A DNA stretch of 64,000 nucleotides from Glycine soja (Eukaryota > Streptophyta > Magnoliopsida > Fabales > Fabaceae), in the NCBI RefSeq assembly GCF_004193775.1, contig NC_041016.1:43325522-43389521 (forward strand), written 5' to 3'. Every line of letters begins with the position of its first letter. The stretch's first letter is position 1. A program made the translations under genes and the position numbers. The notes beneath the pieces are model-generated. The model ran no database searches. It worked only from the letters and a program-made list of their open reading frames with translations, and was not told the DNA's origin. Shown one piece after another: positions 21,392 to 33,490 of this stretch.

Positions 21392-21543
21392 CTGGGATAT
21401 GGATTTCCCTTCACCACCTTCTGCCGATATTTCCTCCCGTGAAAGCCATCTCCATGTATTTCATAATCTGTAAAACTTTGCATCACAATCGGTGGCTCTA
21501 CTAAACCTTCCTCTGATAATGATGCTTCATTGGATTGATTTTC
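21392..21543 (-). pseudogene. WRKY transcription factor C-terminal domain exon fragment (group I-like)
   Basis: The minus strand gives ENQSNEASLSEEGLVEPP, then IVMQSFTDYEIHGDGF, then HGRKYRQKVVKGNPYPR. This is the first half of a WRKY DNA-binding domain. The signature WRKYGQK is changed to GRKYRQK, so the invariant Trp and Gly are lost. The exon ends at the conserved intron position inside the domain (after NPYPR) with a GT donor at 21391-21390, and begins after an AG acceptor at 21545-21544. The zinc-finger half (C..C..H..H) should lie in the next exon, to the left, and is not seen. It cannot bind W-boxes as it stands. Confidence 0.82.
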
Positions 21544-21908
21544 CTTTTAAAAAAACATAAGTCCACTCGTCTACTTTTGCAGCTTAATATGAGTCCATTT
21601 CAGTCTCAAATTTATCTGTCAAATGGTTTGTCTAAGTATCAAATCCGCTCATCTTTGCCTTTGTGTTTACCTATTTGAGGTCATTCAAGTTTTTGGTTTG
21701 CTTTTCAAATGAAATGTCATTTGTCCTTTGTATATTTTTAAAAGAAAGATGACTTCTCTAAGATATCATTAAATGTTTATTTTTATATGAAATTTCTTGT
21801 ATTGTTGATTTTATGACATTTGCATGAAAGATAAACTTGTGAGGTTTCAGTTCTTGTACTCAAATATTTGCGCACATATATTTATTTTAATGAGTTTCAT
21901 TTCTGCAG
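21544..21908. other. Intron-like gap between the WRKY and CAX fragments
   Basis: T-rich non-coding sequence with no open frame of note. Its last bases, TTTCTGCAG, form a good 3' splice acceptor for the CAX-like exon. Confidence 0.4.
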
Positions 21909-21962
21909 GACATTTCCTTAGGAGTAGCAATTGGATCATCCACACAGATATCTATGTTTGTG
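21909..21962 (+). pseudogene. CAX-type vacuolar cation/proton antiporter exon fragment
   Basis: Exactly 54 bases between CAG and GTAAGT read DISLGVAIGSSTQISMFV. CAX Ca2+/H+ exchangers carry a near-identical segment (LDI(T/S)LGVALGSATQI(S/A)MFVVP) in the second half of the protein, part of the conserved c-2 repeat that lines the cation path. Ala-to-Ser and Leu-to-Ile changes are mild. Neighbouring CAX exons were not found, so this is an isolated fragment. The short length limits certainty, but exact splice borders at both ends support it. Confidence 0.72.
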
Positions 21963-22500
21963 GTAAGTATTAGTATGTTGTATGAATTAGATTGAATTGC
22001 TACATAGATTTAATATGTTTAAATTCTTAATTATAAAAAATGAAATTTAAATTTCAGAATTAGTTTTTAAATACAGAAATTAAAATACCACATGAAATAT
22101 TAAATGTGGATTCACTTAAAAGGTTTTTAAATGTCTGTTAACAAGCATCGCTCACCATATTTTATGTGGATTCACATGAAAGTCTGAAATTTTTAGCAAA
22201 TTTAATTGACCATTAGATTTCTTGAATTTCTTTATTGGTAAGTGACAGCACTCAGCACCAGAGGCCCAGTCGCACTAGCCGAAAGCCCACGGATGGGGAG
22301 GAATACATTCACTAGGCTGTTACTCTATGCAATTACTCTAGTAGTGCTAAATAAGTGGAATTGCATCATCTTTGCTTTCTGTATTAAGGGATCACATAGT
22401 GGTACAGGTGTCAAGCAATGATAGGATGTGTTAGAGCTTTTCTGTTTTATGTCTAAGTGTGTAGAGCTATACATATATGATATATGAATGAAATTGACAG
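21963..22500. other. Non-coding stretch after the CAX fragment
   Basis: No gene recognised. A locally GC-richer piece (about 22247-22312) could be another exon remnant or the end of a capturing transposon, but I see no domain and no clear terminal hairpin. Confidence 0.3.
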
Positions 22501-25500
22501 AAGGGATATCGAAAATTTACCAAACAAACTTGTTTGTTTCTCTCTTTTTCTAGAGGTATCCTTCCTGACCTCACACCGGAAACTTCCTTCTTATTTTTCA
22601 GCACCCTATCAATTAGTCTATTAGTCAGTCATTGAAATTGACTAAACACACTAAAGTCTTCATTAAATATGCGTAAGAGGTTAGATATCTTAGATTTATT
22701 TAGACTAAATTATGTTCATGTTCCTTTATGTAAATTTGGGATTTATATTTGTTTTCTTATAATAAAAAATTGTTCTTTTTAATGAGAGAAAATATCTTCA
22801 TGCAACAATCGTCTTAGAAAGCATGTAAAATGATCGATATTATTTTGCAGACCCGAGAGTTGATCGAAGACTTAAAATCTGCCGGAGGCATAAAAAAGCA
22901 AGGTGGCAAAATCAAACTGAAACTGATTCCAAATTCTATTAAGAAAATTATGCGAAGCAACACAAAATACTCGGTCTTCTGCATAGAGCTAACAGAGTGT
23001 ACAACAAAAGGGACCAGCAAAATTTTCATTTTGATGCTAGCTTTAATTAGTGAATATCGGTTGCTGCCAATTTTTCATTTTTTATCAGAATTATTTAAAT
23101 TAGGTATTGGCCCACCCGTGGGTTTAAAATAAGGTTTAAATATATTTTGGATTCTTAGTAAATAAAAATAATTGAATTTATTTTCTTCTAAATTTTTTCT
23201 TTGCACTGGTACTTGATAAAATAATGTTTTTGGGTGGTTGTTACTTTCTTTTAATTTATGATAAATTAGTAAGTTTTATTTTTGTTCTCTAATAAACTAT
23301 TTTCTTTTCTTAATAGTCAAAAGTAAAACAAAATTTATTAATTAATCAAAGAACAAACATAAAAAAAATTATTAATCAAAAGACTAAAATAAAATATGAG
23401 AAGGGCGAAAAATAAAATTGTTGTTTTATTAGGAAATAAACATAAAAATCAGATATTTATTACGAATAAAAATATATTTAAACTTATAAATAATTTAAAT
23501 GATATAATTTTGAGATATATATTTGAATATTTTAAAAAATATTACATTAAATTATAATAGTAATTCAATGTAAAATGTTTGTTGGAATTACGCATAAAAA
23601 ATATATTTAAGATAAAATATATCCATTGTATAAATTATTTATAAATTAATATTTGTATGTGATATAATTTGAAAAACTTAAAATTATTGAAGAAAAAAAA
23701 TAATTTATTAAATTATATCAATAAAAAGTGTAAAAATATTTGTTGAAATTATACTATAAATTAGCATTTGTCAAAATAATATTGTTTATATATATCACAG
23801 AAATTAGGTGGAGCAGTGTTAGAAATATATGTTTTTGGTAAGTAAATGTGAAAAAAAAGTTTTAATTGACCATAATTAGAATATGAAAAAAAATAATGTA
23901 TGATATTTGTTAATGGGTGAGGGTGATATTGGAAATACATTATTGGTGCCTAAATGAAATAAAATAAATATCATTTAAATTAAAACATTTGAAATGTTAA
24001 GTTTTCTTCACTGAATAGATAATTAATACATAAGAATAAGATTTTATTTTTATATATATTTTTATTTTCATTATAAATAGAAAATCAATTCATATAATCA
24101 ATTATGTTTTTTTTCATCTAGTCAATTTTATTTCATTGAGAGGCAATGTCAAATGTTGGATAATCTTTTATGATAAAAAATTACATAAAATTTTACTCAT
24201 ACCCGATGAATCAGTAAGTATTTCTTATATATTGAATTTAATTTTTTAAACATCATTAGTTTAATAAGAGATTTTCCTTGTTTGTTTTAATATATAATGG
24301 AAAAAATAAAGTTTTAAAAAATAAAAAAAAATATTCTTCACACTTTAGTTAATTTGTTAGAAATTCAAAAAATTAATTATAGTAACCTTTGTGTATAAAA
24401 AAAAATTGTTGTAATCACTTATACTATTAAATATTATAATTAATGTCTCTCTACTATACACTAATATAAGGGGAAATTATACCCTGCCTTTTAGTTTCAG
24501 CACTCCCTTTTATACCTCGATTTCTCTCCTCTTTTAGTGGCTTAGGCTTTCAACCCTAACACGACTATAAGTAAATAATTTTGAATTCAACAACATTTGA
24601 TTTAATTACATTTTTTGTTCTTTTTTTGTCATTTTGTTGATATTTTATCTTGTATAATCTTTTTGTTATTATATTTGTACTTTTACTACTATACTATAAA
24701 TATTATATCTTATAATAATTTTACTTTTATTTTATATCTTAAATTTACGATATATATTTTTTGTTTAATAGGTATATTATATATATATATATATGTATGT
24801 ATGTAAAGGAAGTATGTGCATGAGAATATTATTGGAAATATATTTTTGGCAAATAAGTGAAAGAAAAAAAATCAATAGGCTTTAATGAGTCTTAATTAGA
24901 ATATGAAAAATAACACATGATATATGTTAATGGATGTGATGGTGAAATGAAAAGATTGGGTAGATGCCAAAAAACATTGATTGGAATTTTTTTTTCCTTC
25001 TATTTAACCTACAACCATTCTTTAATTTTTTAATAAGACATATTTTCCAATTATTTTATCTTTTTCATTTCCCACATACAATTGGTTTTATAATTGACTT
25101 TAACGGAGCTTTATGGGATGGGCTATAATTTATTAATGATATAGAAAATGTTGAATGAAGATTTGAAATCTGCGAGTGGCATGAAAATGCAAGATGACAA
25201 GCAAGTTGAAAACTGAATGTGCAATTTATTCCCTAACTTCCTAATAAAACAGTTTTATTTCTATATATATATTGCACTTGAATGAGCAGAGTAACCAATA
25301 TGTATGTAAATCATGTAGTAAGATAAGATCGTCATGGTATATTTAAATGCATGTTTGGTTAAAGTTATGAGAGGTTTAAATTATTTTTATTCTATAAGCA
25401 ACATTTTTTCTTATTTCATTTGGTGTATTAATTTTTTTTATTGTGCATTAAAATTGAGAAAAATATTTACCAACTCCAATCCTAAGATAACCCAAGTTAT

Positions 25501-25542
25501 ATTAAGATTGGATATATTGGTTTTGATTTTGGTAGTGATAGC
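22500..25542. repeat. Duplicated AT-rich block X1 of the resistance-gene region
   Basis: Colinear in many places with 36180-38950 (block X2) and partly with 29900-30720 (X3). Shared anchors are the segment at 22555-22680, the segment starting GAGCTAACAGAGTGTACAAC at 22987, the segment at 24060-24200 and the segment at 25100-25530. A short open segment at 22851-22990 (TRELIEDLKSAGGIKKQ) recurs in broken form at 25150 and 38555, so it belongs to the repeat and is probably not a gene. No NBS or LRR coding sequence remains here. Confidence 0.6.
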
Positions 25543-26069
25543 TGTTAATTTTGAGGGATTTTTATAAAATACCAATAAAATATATCAAAAACACATTATC
25601 TTAGATTATCAGGAAGAATTTTAAGAATATCTGGGTCCATCATGATTGATGAAACAAACGCGACAAAATTTGAATCCTTATGTAATTTCTTATCTATGTG
25701 TTATTCGTAGGATGACCTGTTACAAAATGCTAACAATGTAACCGGTAGTTTCATGTTTCTTCCTCAACCGAAACTTCTTTATTCCTTAATTGGACCTTCG
25801 TAACTCTTCAGGCGAAAAGAGAAACTATCTGCAGTAGCTTGGTATATTGAGGACCATAATCTTCTTATAATGTGTTAACCTAATAGGGTTGTCATTATCC
25901 TCTAAGGGTCAACACTAACATTTATTCATTTAAGTTCATATAATATGATTTGGTTGTCTAAAGGACTCACTTGATTTGATCACATAAAATAAAACTCACT
26001 AATGATAAATAACTAATATAATTATCTTATAATATTAATGCACATTAATTATTGAAATAGAAATTTTCA
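25543..26069 (-). repeat. 3' LTR of element D
   Basis: About 527 bp, diverged but colinear with 28770-29294 (for example TCATGATTGATGAAACAAAC and CTTCTTATAATGTGTTAA in both). Confidence 0.75.
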
Positions 26070-28769
26070 AGAATCTCCCACTTGGACTACATATTGTAAA
26101 AATTATATAAAAAATCCTTAAGCGTGCATATGTATGTTATTTATTTTTAAACTTTCACCTTAACAACCTGGTCCATCTCATGTATCAATAATGGAATCAT
26201 TGTGACTTTCGTCACTACAACAAATGTAACTAAAACTCAATGACCACACATCAATACACTCAATGACATAGGTCAACATGGATAAGGAACATGAAAATTA
26301 CATGCAATGTGATCTTAGTCATGTCTATTTCTAACTGGTTCAAACTTTATTATTTATATAGATCAATCCAAGCACAACATGCTTGTAAACCGTAAGATAT
26401 AGAACATAAGTAAGACTCTCACTAAACTAAGGAACTATCAGAAATTACACTCATATGAACAATGTGCTCATGAAAAACTTTAAGGGTCATACCTTTAGTA
26501 AGTGAATCAGCTATCATGGAATGAGTTCCTATATGTTCTATACAAATCTGTATTTTCTGAATTCTTTATTTAAGAATCAAATATTTTATATCAACAAACT
26601 TGTACATAGTTGAATCCTTAATTGCATCGCTAAGATATTGTCCCAATAAACATTCGATGGCTACTTAGTGTTGACAACAACAAGCAAGCGAGTTACAATA
26701 ATTTAGCAGCCATAGATTATAGTATGATGTCTCATACCTAAATATTAACTTCACCAACACGATTAAATGTGGATCCTTATGTGGAGTGATTGCTATTAAG
26801 ACATTTCGAAAAAATCAAAGTCAGAATACTCAATGATCTCTAAACTTCTATGCTTTTGATATGAAAACATGTGACTTCTTGTTCTCTTCAATTAACGCAT
26901 AATGTGTTGTACTACTTTGTAGTTTTGCATACCAAGATTAATCATATATCACCTTAGGACTTTCACAAAAATTATTTTATACATGCATATTTGGGATTTA
27001 AATAATATGATTAATTTAAAGCATATTAGTAACAACAACAATTAAAGAAAAGAAAATAAACATACAATACAAAAATAATCTTTATGGTAAATTTCAAGAG
27101 TCAAACAGGATATCTAACGCACCATTAATCCTCAATCTTTGGATCAAAAAAAATAACTGCAAGTGGTACTCTCAACGCATTGATCAAACATTGGTGATAA
27201 GTCCTGTCAAACAAATGTTGTCTTTGGACACTCCACTGCTCACATGAAAAACTTATATGATAATTATCTCCGTCAAATAATGATTGTCTTTTAATATTTC
27301 ATTATTCACTTGGAAAATCAAACTATTTATAATCACCACATGTTTGTCATTGCAAGCATGTAATTATTTTGCTAAATTGTGTTTTCCTTTGGGCCAAGCA
27401 CAATTCGCATGAATAATTTTATGCAACATCCATGTAAATTCAATCAAATCAAATTCTGCAACAAATGTTACTTTGACAACATGTTGTTTCAATCAATTTA
27501 ACAAAAAAAAATACAAGACAATTTAATATAATAAATGAGGTCTTAAAATTACACAACTTTCACATATAATTTAGTTATATAAAAAATATATATAAGAGAA
27601 TGTAAATATTTTATAGAACACACCCACCACAAGATACCTACCACAACATTAATTTCTAGAGAAATTAAATTGTAATTGGTACTCTCAATGCAATGATCAA
27701 ATATTAATAATAAATTATGTCAAATAATAGTCTTTCTTTGGATCGACTATTATTCACATGAAAACACCTTATAATTGTCACACATTTGTCATCACAGGTA
27801 TAAAATATTATTTGGTCAAATTGCATCTTCCTTTGGTCCGAACACAATTCACATAAATAATTTTATACAAAAATTTATGTAATTTTAATCAAATCAATAT
27901 TCACAATAGGGATTACTTTGACAATATATCATGACAATCAATTTAATTAAAAAAATCACTAGATATGCAAATAAATGGAGATGAACTGTTAAGTTAACTT
28001 CCATCATGATAGCAAAATAAAAAAGAAAACATTAATTACAATAATATCCTTAAATTATATTTAATGTTATCATTGATTTGTACTAAAAAATACCCCAAGT
28101 AAATATTGCATCTTTCTTTTGTATCTTTTGCTCACAACACCCTTAGTTTCCCCCTTTTTTTTTTACAAAAAAACAACAACAATAATAATAATAAATAAAA
28201 CAAAAACAAAAATTACATGAGCAAAAACTTCCTTATATAACTTTTGCCCTTAAAGATCATGGAGATGAGTTTAGCCAAAAGGTTACTTGTTCCTGTCTTC
28301 TCATTTTTGGCAAAGTAAATGTTGCTCAGAAACACTTTTATAATATAGTCTTTCATGATCATAACACACATTCGATTGGAACAATCTCATTCTTCAATTT
28401 TTTCCTTATTAGAGATTTCTGAAGTGAAAGTCGATCATTCTGATCTCAATGCCAAATTCAAATCCATACAATAATAATTTCTATGGCCTCCTTCCAATAT
28501 TCATCTTACAAAAGAAGCATGGATCCATTGGCACAAACACAAAAAAATACCAAAGGCACCGGCATAAGTGCCAATAAAAAAAAAACAGTGCATAGAGGCA
28601 GTAAGCACGAACACACAAAAAAAAAATTGTGCACAAAAGTGAGGTTGAGAAAAAAAAATCCCCAAAGAATTAATTTAGGGTTCATAAAATTTAAAAGAGG
28701 GATTAATGTAAAATACACTCTATACTTTAATCCCAATAATCTAACAGTAATAGTGGTTCTGATACCATT
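26070..28769 (-). pseudogene. Interior of element D (decayed RNase H end and leader)
   Basis: The left third (about 26400-26960) is the remnant of the RNase H end of pol, recognisable by MIADSLTKG and the text that follows. From about 27115 to 27930 a block resembling CAAATAATG..CTTTGGAC..ACATTTGTCAT..AAATTGTGTTTTCCTTTGG occurs twice about 500 bp apart, so part of the leader is duplicated. A short frame at 28483-28785 is not recognisable. Gag, integrase and most of RT are missing. Confidence 0.6.
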
Positions 28770-29294
28770 TGTTGCAAATTTTTAGGGAATTCTTATAAAA
28801 TACCAATAAAATATAACCACTAAGAACATATTATCAAGAGTTTTAGGAATACCTAATTCATCATGATTGATGAAACAAACGAGCGGAATCTAAATTCTTA
28901 TGTGATTTCTTATCTATATGTTCTTTGTAGGACCTGTTACACAATGCTAACCGCGTAATCAATAGTTTCATGGTTCTTCCTCAATCGAATCTCTTTAATC
29001 CTTCATAGAACTTTCATAACTCTTCAAATGGGAAAAACAAAAACTATCTGTGTGTCGACGGCTTGATATACTAGGGACCATAACCTTCTTATAATGTGTT
29101 AATTTAATAGGATTTTCATTATCTCCTAGTGAATCAACACTCACATATATTCATTTAAATTCATATTATCTGATTTGGTTATCTAACAAATTTACTTAAT
29201 TTGATCACATACAATAAAATTCACTAATAATAAATAACTAATATAATTATCTTATAATATTAACTCACATTAATTATTAAAACAGAAAATTTTA
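28770..29294 (-). repeat. 5' LTR of element D
   Basis: Starts TGTTGCAAATTTTTAGGG directly after the reversed primer-binding site and matches 25543-26069. Confidence 0.75.
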
Positions 29295-29439
29295 TGAATA
29301 ATTAGATGCAAAACTCATGTTTGTTTTGGAGTAACCTTTCTCCTAAATAAAATATAAAATATAGTATGTTCATTATTTTCCGAAAATATCCCGAAGTGTC
29401 AAGACAGTAAGCAAAATACAGCTGTTGTTAATATCAGTA

Positions 29440-29850
29440 TTATATATTGTAGGGAAGACTATGGTAACAGTTGACGGGCCAGCATATAAAATGATGTTCA
29501 CCAACCCAAATTAAAGCAATCGTACTCAAACGCGTGACACACAGTGATTACACAAAGTCATGGAAAATATCCCAGAAGCTACCCTTTGTAGAATTATAGC
29601 CACTGATTCATTCATGGAATAAAGCTCACACTGACATTCCTAACATGTGCTACTGTATTTGCTAGCAAAGATCGTTTGTAAAAATAGCTTATTACTTAAT
29701 TTCATCACTACATTAACCCTGCACTGAGTCTGGCCAGCCCCAATATATAAACTTAATGGTGTACATTTGAGTTATTTAATTAGTTTGATCAGATTTGACC
29801 ATGCTCTGCTGAACTATTTAAGTTTTTTTTTACACATACATTTTAAATTA
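29440..29850 (+). repeat. Orphan CNL-promoter-like cassette P1
   Basis: It contains the series GGGAAGACTATGG, ATGTTCACCAACCCAAATTA, GTGACACACA, GTCATGGAAAATATCCC, a CATTCATTCATGGAATA segment, CTTATTACTTAATTTCATC and CCCTGCACTGAGTCTGGCC, then a TATA-like TATATAAAC (about 29743). The same order precedes the CNL gene at 41040-41265 in diverged form. No coding sequence follows it. Confidence 0.6.
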
Positions 29851-31250
29851 TTATTGCTATGCATTGGCGTACTGTCATTAAACTCTCTCTATATATATGA
29901 TTTTAGGTTTTTTGAATTTCTTTAATGATAAGTCAGTCATCAAAATTGACTAAAAACACTAAAGTCTTCATTAAATTAAATATGTGTAAGATGTTAGATA
30001 TCTTTGATTTAATTAGGTTAACTATGTTGGTGTTTCTTCATGTATATCTAAGATTTATATTTGTTTTGTAATAAAAAAGTCGTTTTTTTTTCTTAATATT
30101 TTTGGTGAATAAATGACAAAAATGAACGACATTTAAATTAATAAAAATTGAAAAGTTAAGTTTTCTTCACTCTCTATATATATTATTTTTATTATAAATA
30201 GCGAACCAATCAATATAATCAATCATGATTTTATTCTTTTTTTCATTTAGTCAAATATTCTATTGAGATGTCATGACAAGTGTTGAATAATCTTTTATAA
30301 TAAAAAAATTACACAAAATTTTACTTGTATGTGTCTCATGAATTAGTAATTATTTTTTATTTATCAAATTTAATTTTTTTATCTTCATTACTTTAATATG
30401 AAAATTTTCCTGTTTGTTTTAATATAAAAACAGAAAAAATGAAGTTGAAAAAAATAAAAAATATTTTTCAACACTCTAGTTAATTTTTTAGAAATTCAAA
30501 AATTAATTATAGTAACCACTGTGTATAAAAAATTGTTGTAATCACTAATACTATTAAATATTATCATTAATGTCTTTCTACTATAACCAAATATAAGTGG
30601 AAATTATAGAGTGACTTTTAGTTTTAGCACTCTCTTTTTGAGGCCCATGGTTCCTCAATTTGTCCATCTTAGTAGCTCACGCTTTCCACCTTAGCACGAC
30701 TATAGGTAAATAAATTTGAATAAATTTGATTTTAAAGAATTTTTAAATTTGTGTTATCTTCTGATTTTTTTTTTAATTCTTCCAACGGTGTTTCTAGAAA
30801 TATTACATTATTTACAATTTAGGTGAATTTTCTTTTTTCTTTCAATTGCAATTTTTGGGTTTGGTATTTGTTTTATTCATGGTTTAGTTTGTGTTTTATA
30901 TACATTAATCTTCGATTTATTCATTGTTTAATTTGTCTTCTTTCAATTATAATGGTTGGGTTTGATTTCATTTCGATTTTTTATCATTTTTTTCAAACAA
31001 TCTAATATCATATTATTTCTATTCTATATAGGAAAATCATTCTTTTACAATCTTACTCTATTTCATTAACATTAGTTTCTCTTTTGCTAGGTAGGAGTGA
31101 TGGTTATTATTAGGAAAAAAAATATTAGTAAATAATCACATCAATCAACTGTGTAGTTATAATAATATCACCCATTTAACAATTTTGATAATTTATTATA
31201 TTACTTCAACAACTTTTGATTTAACTGTAAAGAAAATAATAAAATGTTTT
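29850..31250. repeat. Duplicated AT-rich block X3
   Basis: The part 29920-30720 parallels 22640-24570 and 36300-37740. The part 30720-31250 parallels 38960-39500 (for example GTTTTATATACATTAAT and CGATTTATTCATTGTTTAAT). The short frame at 30823-31005 is part of this repeat and not a gene. Confidence 0.6.
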
Positions 31251-31254
31251 CATT

Positions 31255-31700
31255 CATTCCTGGAAAAATACAGCTAGCTGCTGTTAATGTAAGTATTGTA
31301 TGAAAGACTCTATGGTTGACTGGCCGTCAGAGAAAAAGATGTTCACCAACCCAAATTAAAACAATGGTACAGAAACGTGTGACACACAACCTTTAGAATA
31401 ACAAGTCATGGAAAATATCCTAAAAGCTACCATTTGCAGAATCATAGCCACTCATTCATTCGTGAAATACAGCTCACACCTACATTACATGCATGCTAAA
31501 AGGACAAGGAAAGGAGGAATGCTATTGTATTTGCTAGGAAAGCTTGTTCATAAAAATAGCTTATTACTTATTTCATCAGTACATCGACCCTGCACTGAAT
31601 CTGGCCTCCTCCAATATATAAACTTAATGGTTTATATTTGAGTTATATAATTAGTTTGATCAGAGTTTGCTATGCTCTGTCGAACTATTTAAGATGTAGT
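31255..31700 (+). repeat. Orphan CNL-promoter-like cassette P2
   Basis: A close relative of P1 and P4, with the same ordered anchors and TATATAAAC near 31615. The open frame 31408-31641 falls inside it and recurs at 39967, so it is a property of the repeat. Confidence 0.6.
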
Positions 31701-32130
31701 TTTTTTTTTCTTTTTGCACATACATTTTTAATTATTGTTTTCATGATTATATAAGTGACACACTCTCATAGCTTCAATATAAATGTATGATGTTAGGTAT
31801 AAAGATTATATTGTTTTCATGATTATATAAGTGACACTCTCATACATTTTTCAAAACTCTCATCTTTTTTTTTCATGATATGGCAATATAAAGTTTTAAG
31901 CTACTTAACTAATAGAAGAAACATATATGGACAGGGCATTAAGATTAAACTAGCTAGTGACTCGTGCTCTGCACAAGTGAAATTTAATATTAATAATAAA
32001 TTAATATAAGTATAAATACATTTCTATAATATTAAAATTTTGTCTCTTTTGCATTTATTTTAGATATTTTTTCTTTAAAACATTATAGTGGGTGTGACAG
32101 TACTATAATTTTAAGTCCATCCGAAGCCAA
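31700..32130. other. AT-rich gap with a short internal duplication
   Basis: A TTGTTTTCATGATTATATAAGTGACAC motif occurs twice (about 31735 and 31811). Nothing coding is seen. Confidence 0.4.
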
Positions 32131-32400
32131 AGTTGATTGAGGTTGTTATGATTTGGGAAAGCAAAGTTCAGACCCCTTTTGCAGTTGTGCAGAGAGCTAA
32201 AAATGGCTTTAGAGAGTGGAAAACCCTCGTTCTTCATGTTCTTATTCTATTAATAATTCTTAATTAGGTTCTAATAAGCAGTTGCAACCTGCCGAATGGG
32301 AAAAACCGCCTAACAGAGTGCTGTTTTTGGTCCCAAAGGTGAGGTTGGAGTGGGAATCAGCATAAGGGATCAGACTTCACGAGTATGCAATAAGTAGTTT
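32130..32400 (+). pseudogene. Plant RNase H-like (RVT_3 / LINE-type) domain fragment
   Basis: It reads PFAVVQRAKNGFREWKTLVL, a gap that may be an intron, then QLQPAEWEKPPNRVLF and, in another frame, GEVGVGISIRDQTSRVC. A W..P....K.N.DG and G.G..IRD..G.V layout is typical of the RNase H-like domain in plant LINEs and in stand-alone RNase H-like proteins. Only the first third of such a domain is present and the frame is broken near 32335. Confidence 0.5.
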
Positions 32401-32734
32401 GATAAAAAAAAAAACTCGAATTGAATTAGTTTTAAATTATTTTAGTTCAATTTTATATTTAAATAATTAAATTAATTTAGAAATTAGTTCAGAATCCAAT
32501 TAATTTTAAAAAATTAATTCTGAATTGATTTTTAATTAATTTTAAACTAATTATAAGGATCGGATTAATTTCAAACTGATTTTCAAATAAAATATTCAAA
32601 TGAAAACTAGTTTAGTTAACCAATTTCGTTGTACAAATAATTTTGTTAATTGAATTTCTTTAATAAATCAAAGCATTTCTTTTTTCTTGAATTATTTCAA
32701 AAAATAAATCTATTCAATTTATGTTGGGTTATAA

Positions 32735-33490
32735 TGAGACACACAAACAAAATCCTTTCTAATCAAATAATGGAAAATATCCCAAAAGCTACCCTCTCAG
32801 AATAATAGCCACTCATTCATTCATGTAAAATACTATTCAAACCGACAAGCCTAACATGTTATCTACTACTGTTATCAGTACATTAACCCTCCACTGAGTA
32901 TGGCCAGCCCTAATCTATAAACTTAATAAGAGTGAACGAAAAATTAAGAAAATGAAAGAAAAATGAAAAAAAAAAGTGATAAAAATAACTAAATGTATTA
33001 GAAGAAAAATGGTCGGGAAATGAAAAATAAATAAATGATTTATTTAATTAGTTTTTTTTATTGAATTATTTAATTAATTCGATCAGAGTTTCTATTCTTG
33101 AGTTGCGGTATATATAACCGTACACTGTTATGACTTAAATATACATGTACAGTGTTTTAGCCACTGAAATTGACTAGACAGACTAAATTTTTCATTAATT
33201 AATCAAGATCACACATAACTTAAGAGCTACCAACTACCAAGTAATTAATACCATTTTTTGGACATAATAATTAAATCATCAAATTCAAACATACTATCAG
33301 ACTAAATGTGCTAAACTTACTTAATTAAATCTTTCATTAAGTGAATAAAGTAAGGATATCAAACAAATATGCATGCAATATAATATATTATATCGGATTA
33401 AGAAATTCTACCAAGTCACAGAATATCCAAGAAGTTGGAAATTTGAGAAATACACTTAAAAAATAAGACATCCTCCATCTATGTTGCTTT
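32735..33490 (+). repeat. Orphan CNL-promoter-like cassette P3 and its downstream arm
   Basis: Colinear with 40250-40985 over its length. Shared are GGAAAATATCCCAAAAG, CATTCATTCAT, CAGTACATTAACCCTCCACT, CTATAAACTTAATAAGAGTG, GTTATGACTTAAATATACATGTA, GAGCTACCAACT and TTAAATCTTTCATTAAGTGAAT. No gene is present. Confidence 0.6.

Larger units (their letters stand above)
25543..29294 (-). mobile_element. Degenerate Ty1-copia element D
   Basis: Two related LTRs (25543-26069 and 28770-29294) flank about 2.7 kb. The plus-strand AGAATCTCCCACTTGG after the left LTR is a reversed polypurine tract, and TTCTGATACCATT before the right LTR is a reversed Met-tRNA primer-binding site, so the element points left. 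At 26491-26516 the minus strand reads MIADSLTKG, the usual C-terminal RNase H motif. No long ORF survives. I see no clean 5-bp duplication, but block X2 near 38935-38960 shows the uninterrupted site. Confidence 0.75.

Noticed and set aside
22830..23132. A 100-codon frame in block X1 as a candidate gene
   Set aside because: Its text recurs in broken form in X1 and X2 at different places and has no domain, so it is part of the repeat.
28483..28785. A lysine-rich frame in the leader of D
   Set aside because: It spans A-runs and ends at the primer-binding site of the element; no homologous pattern.
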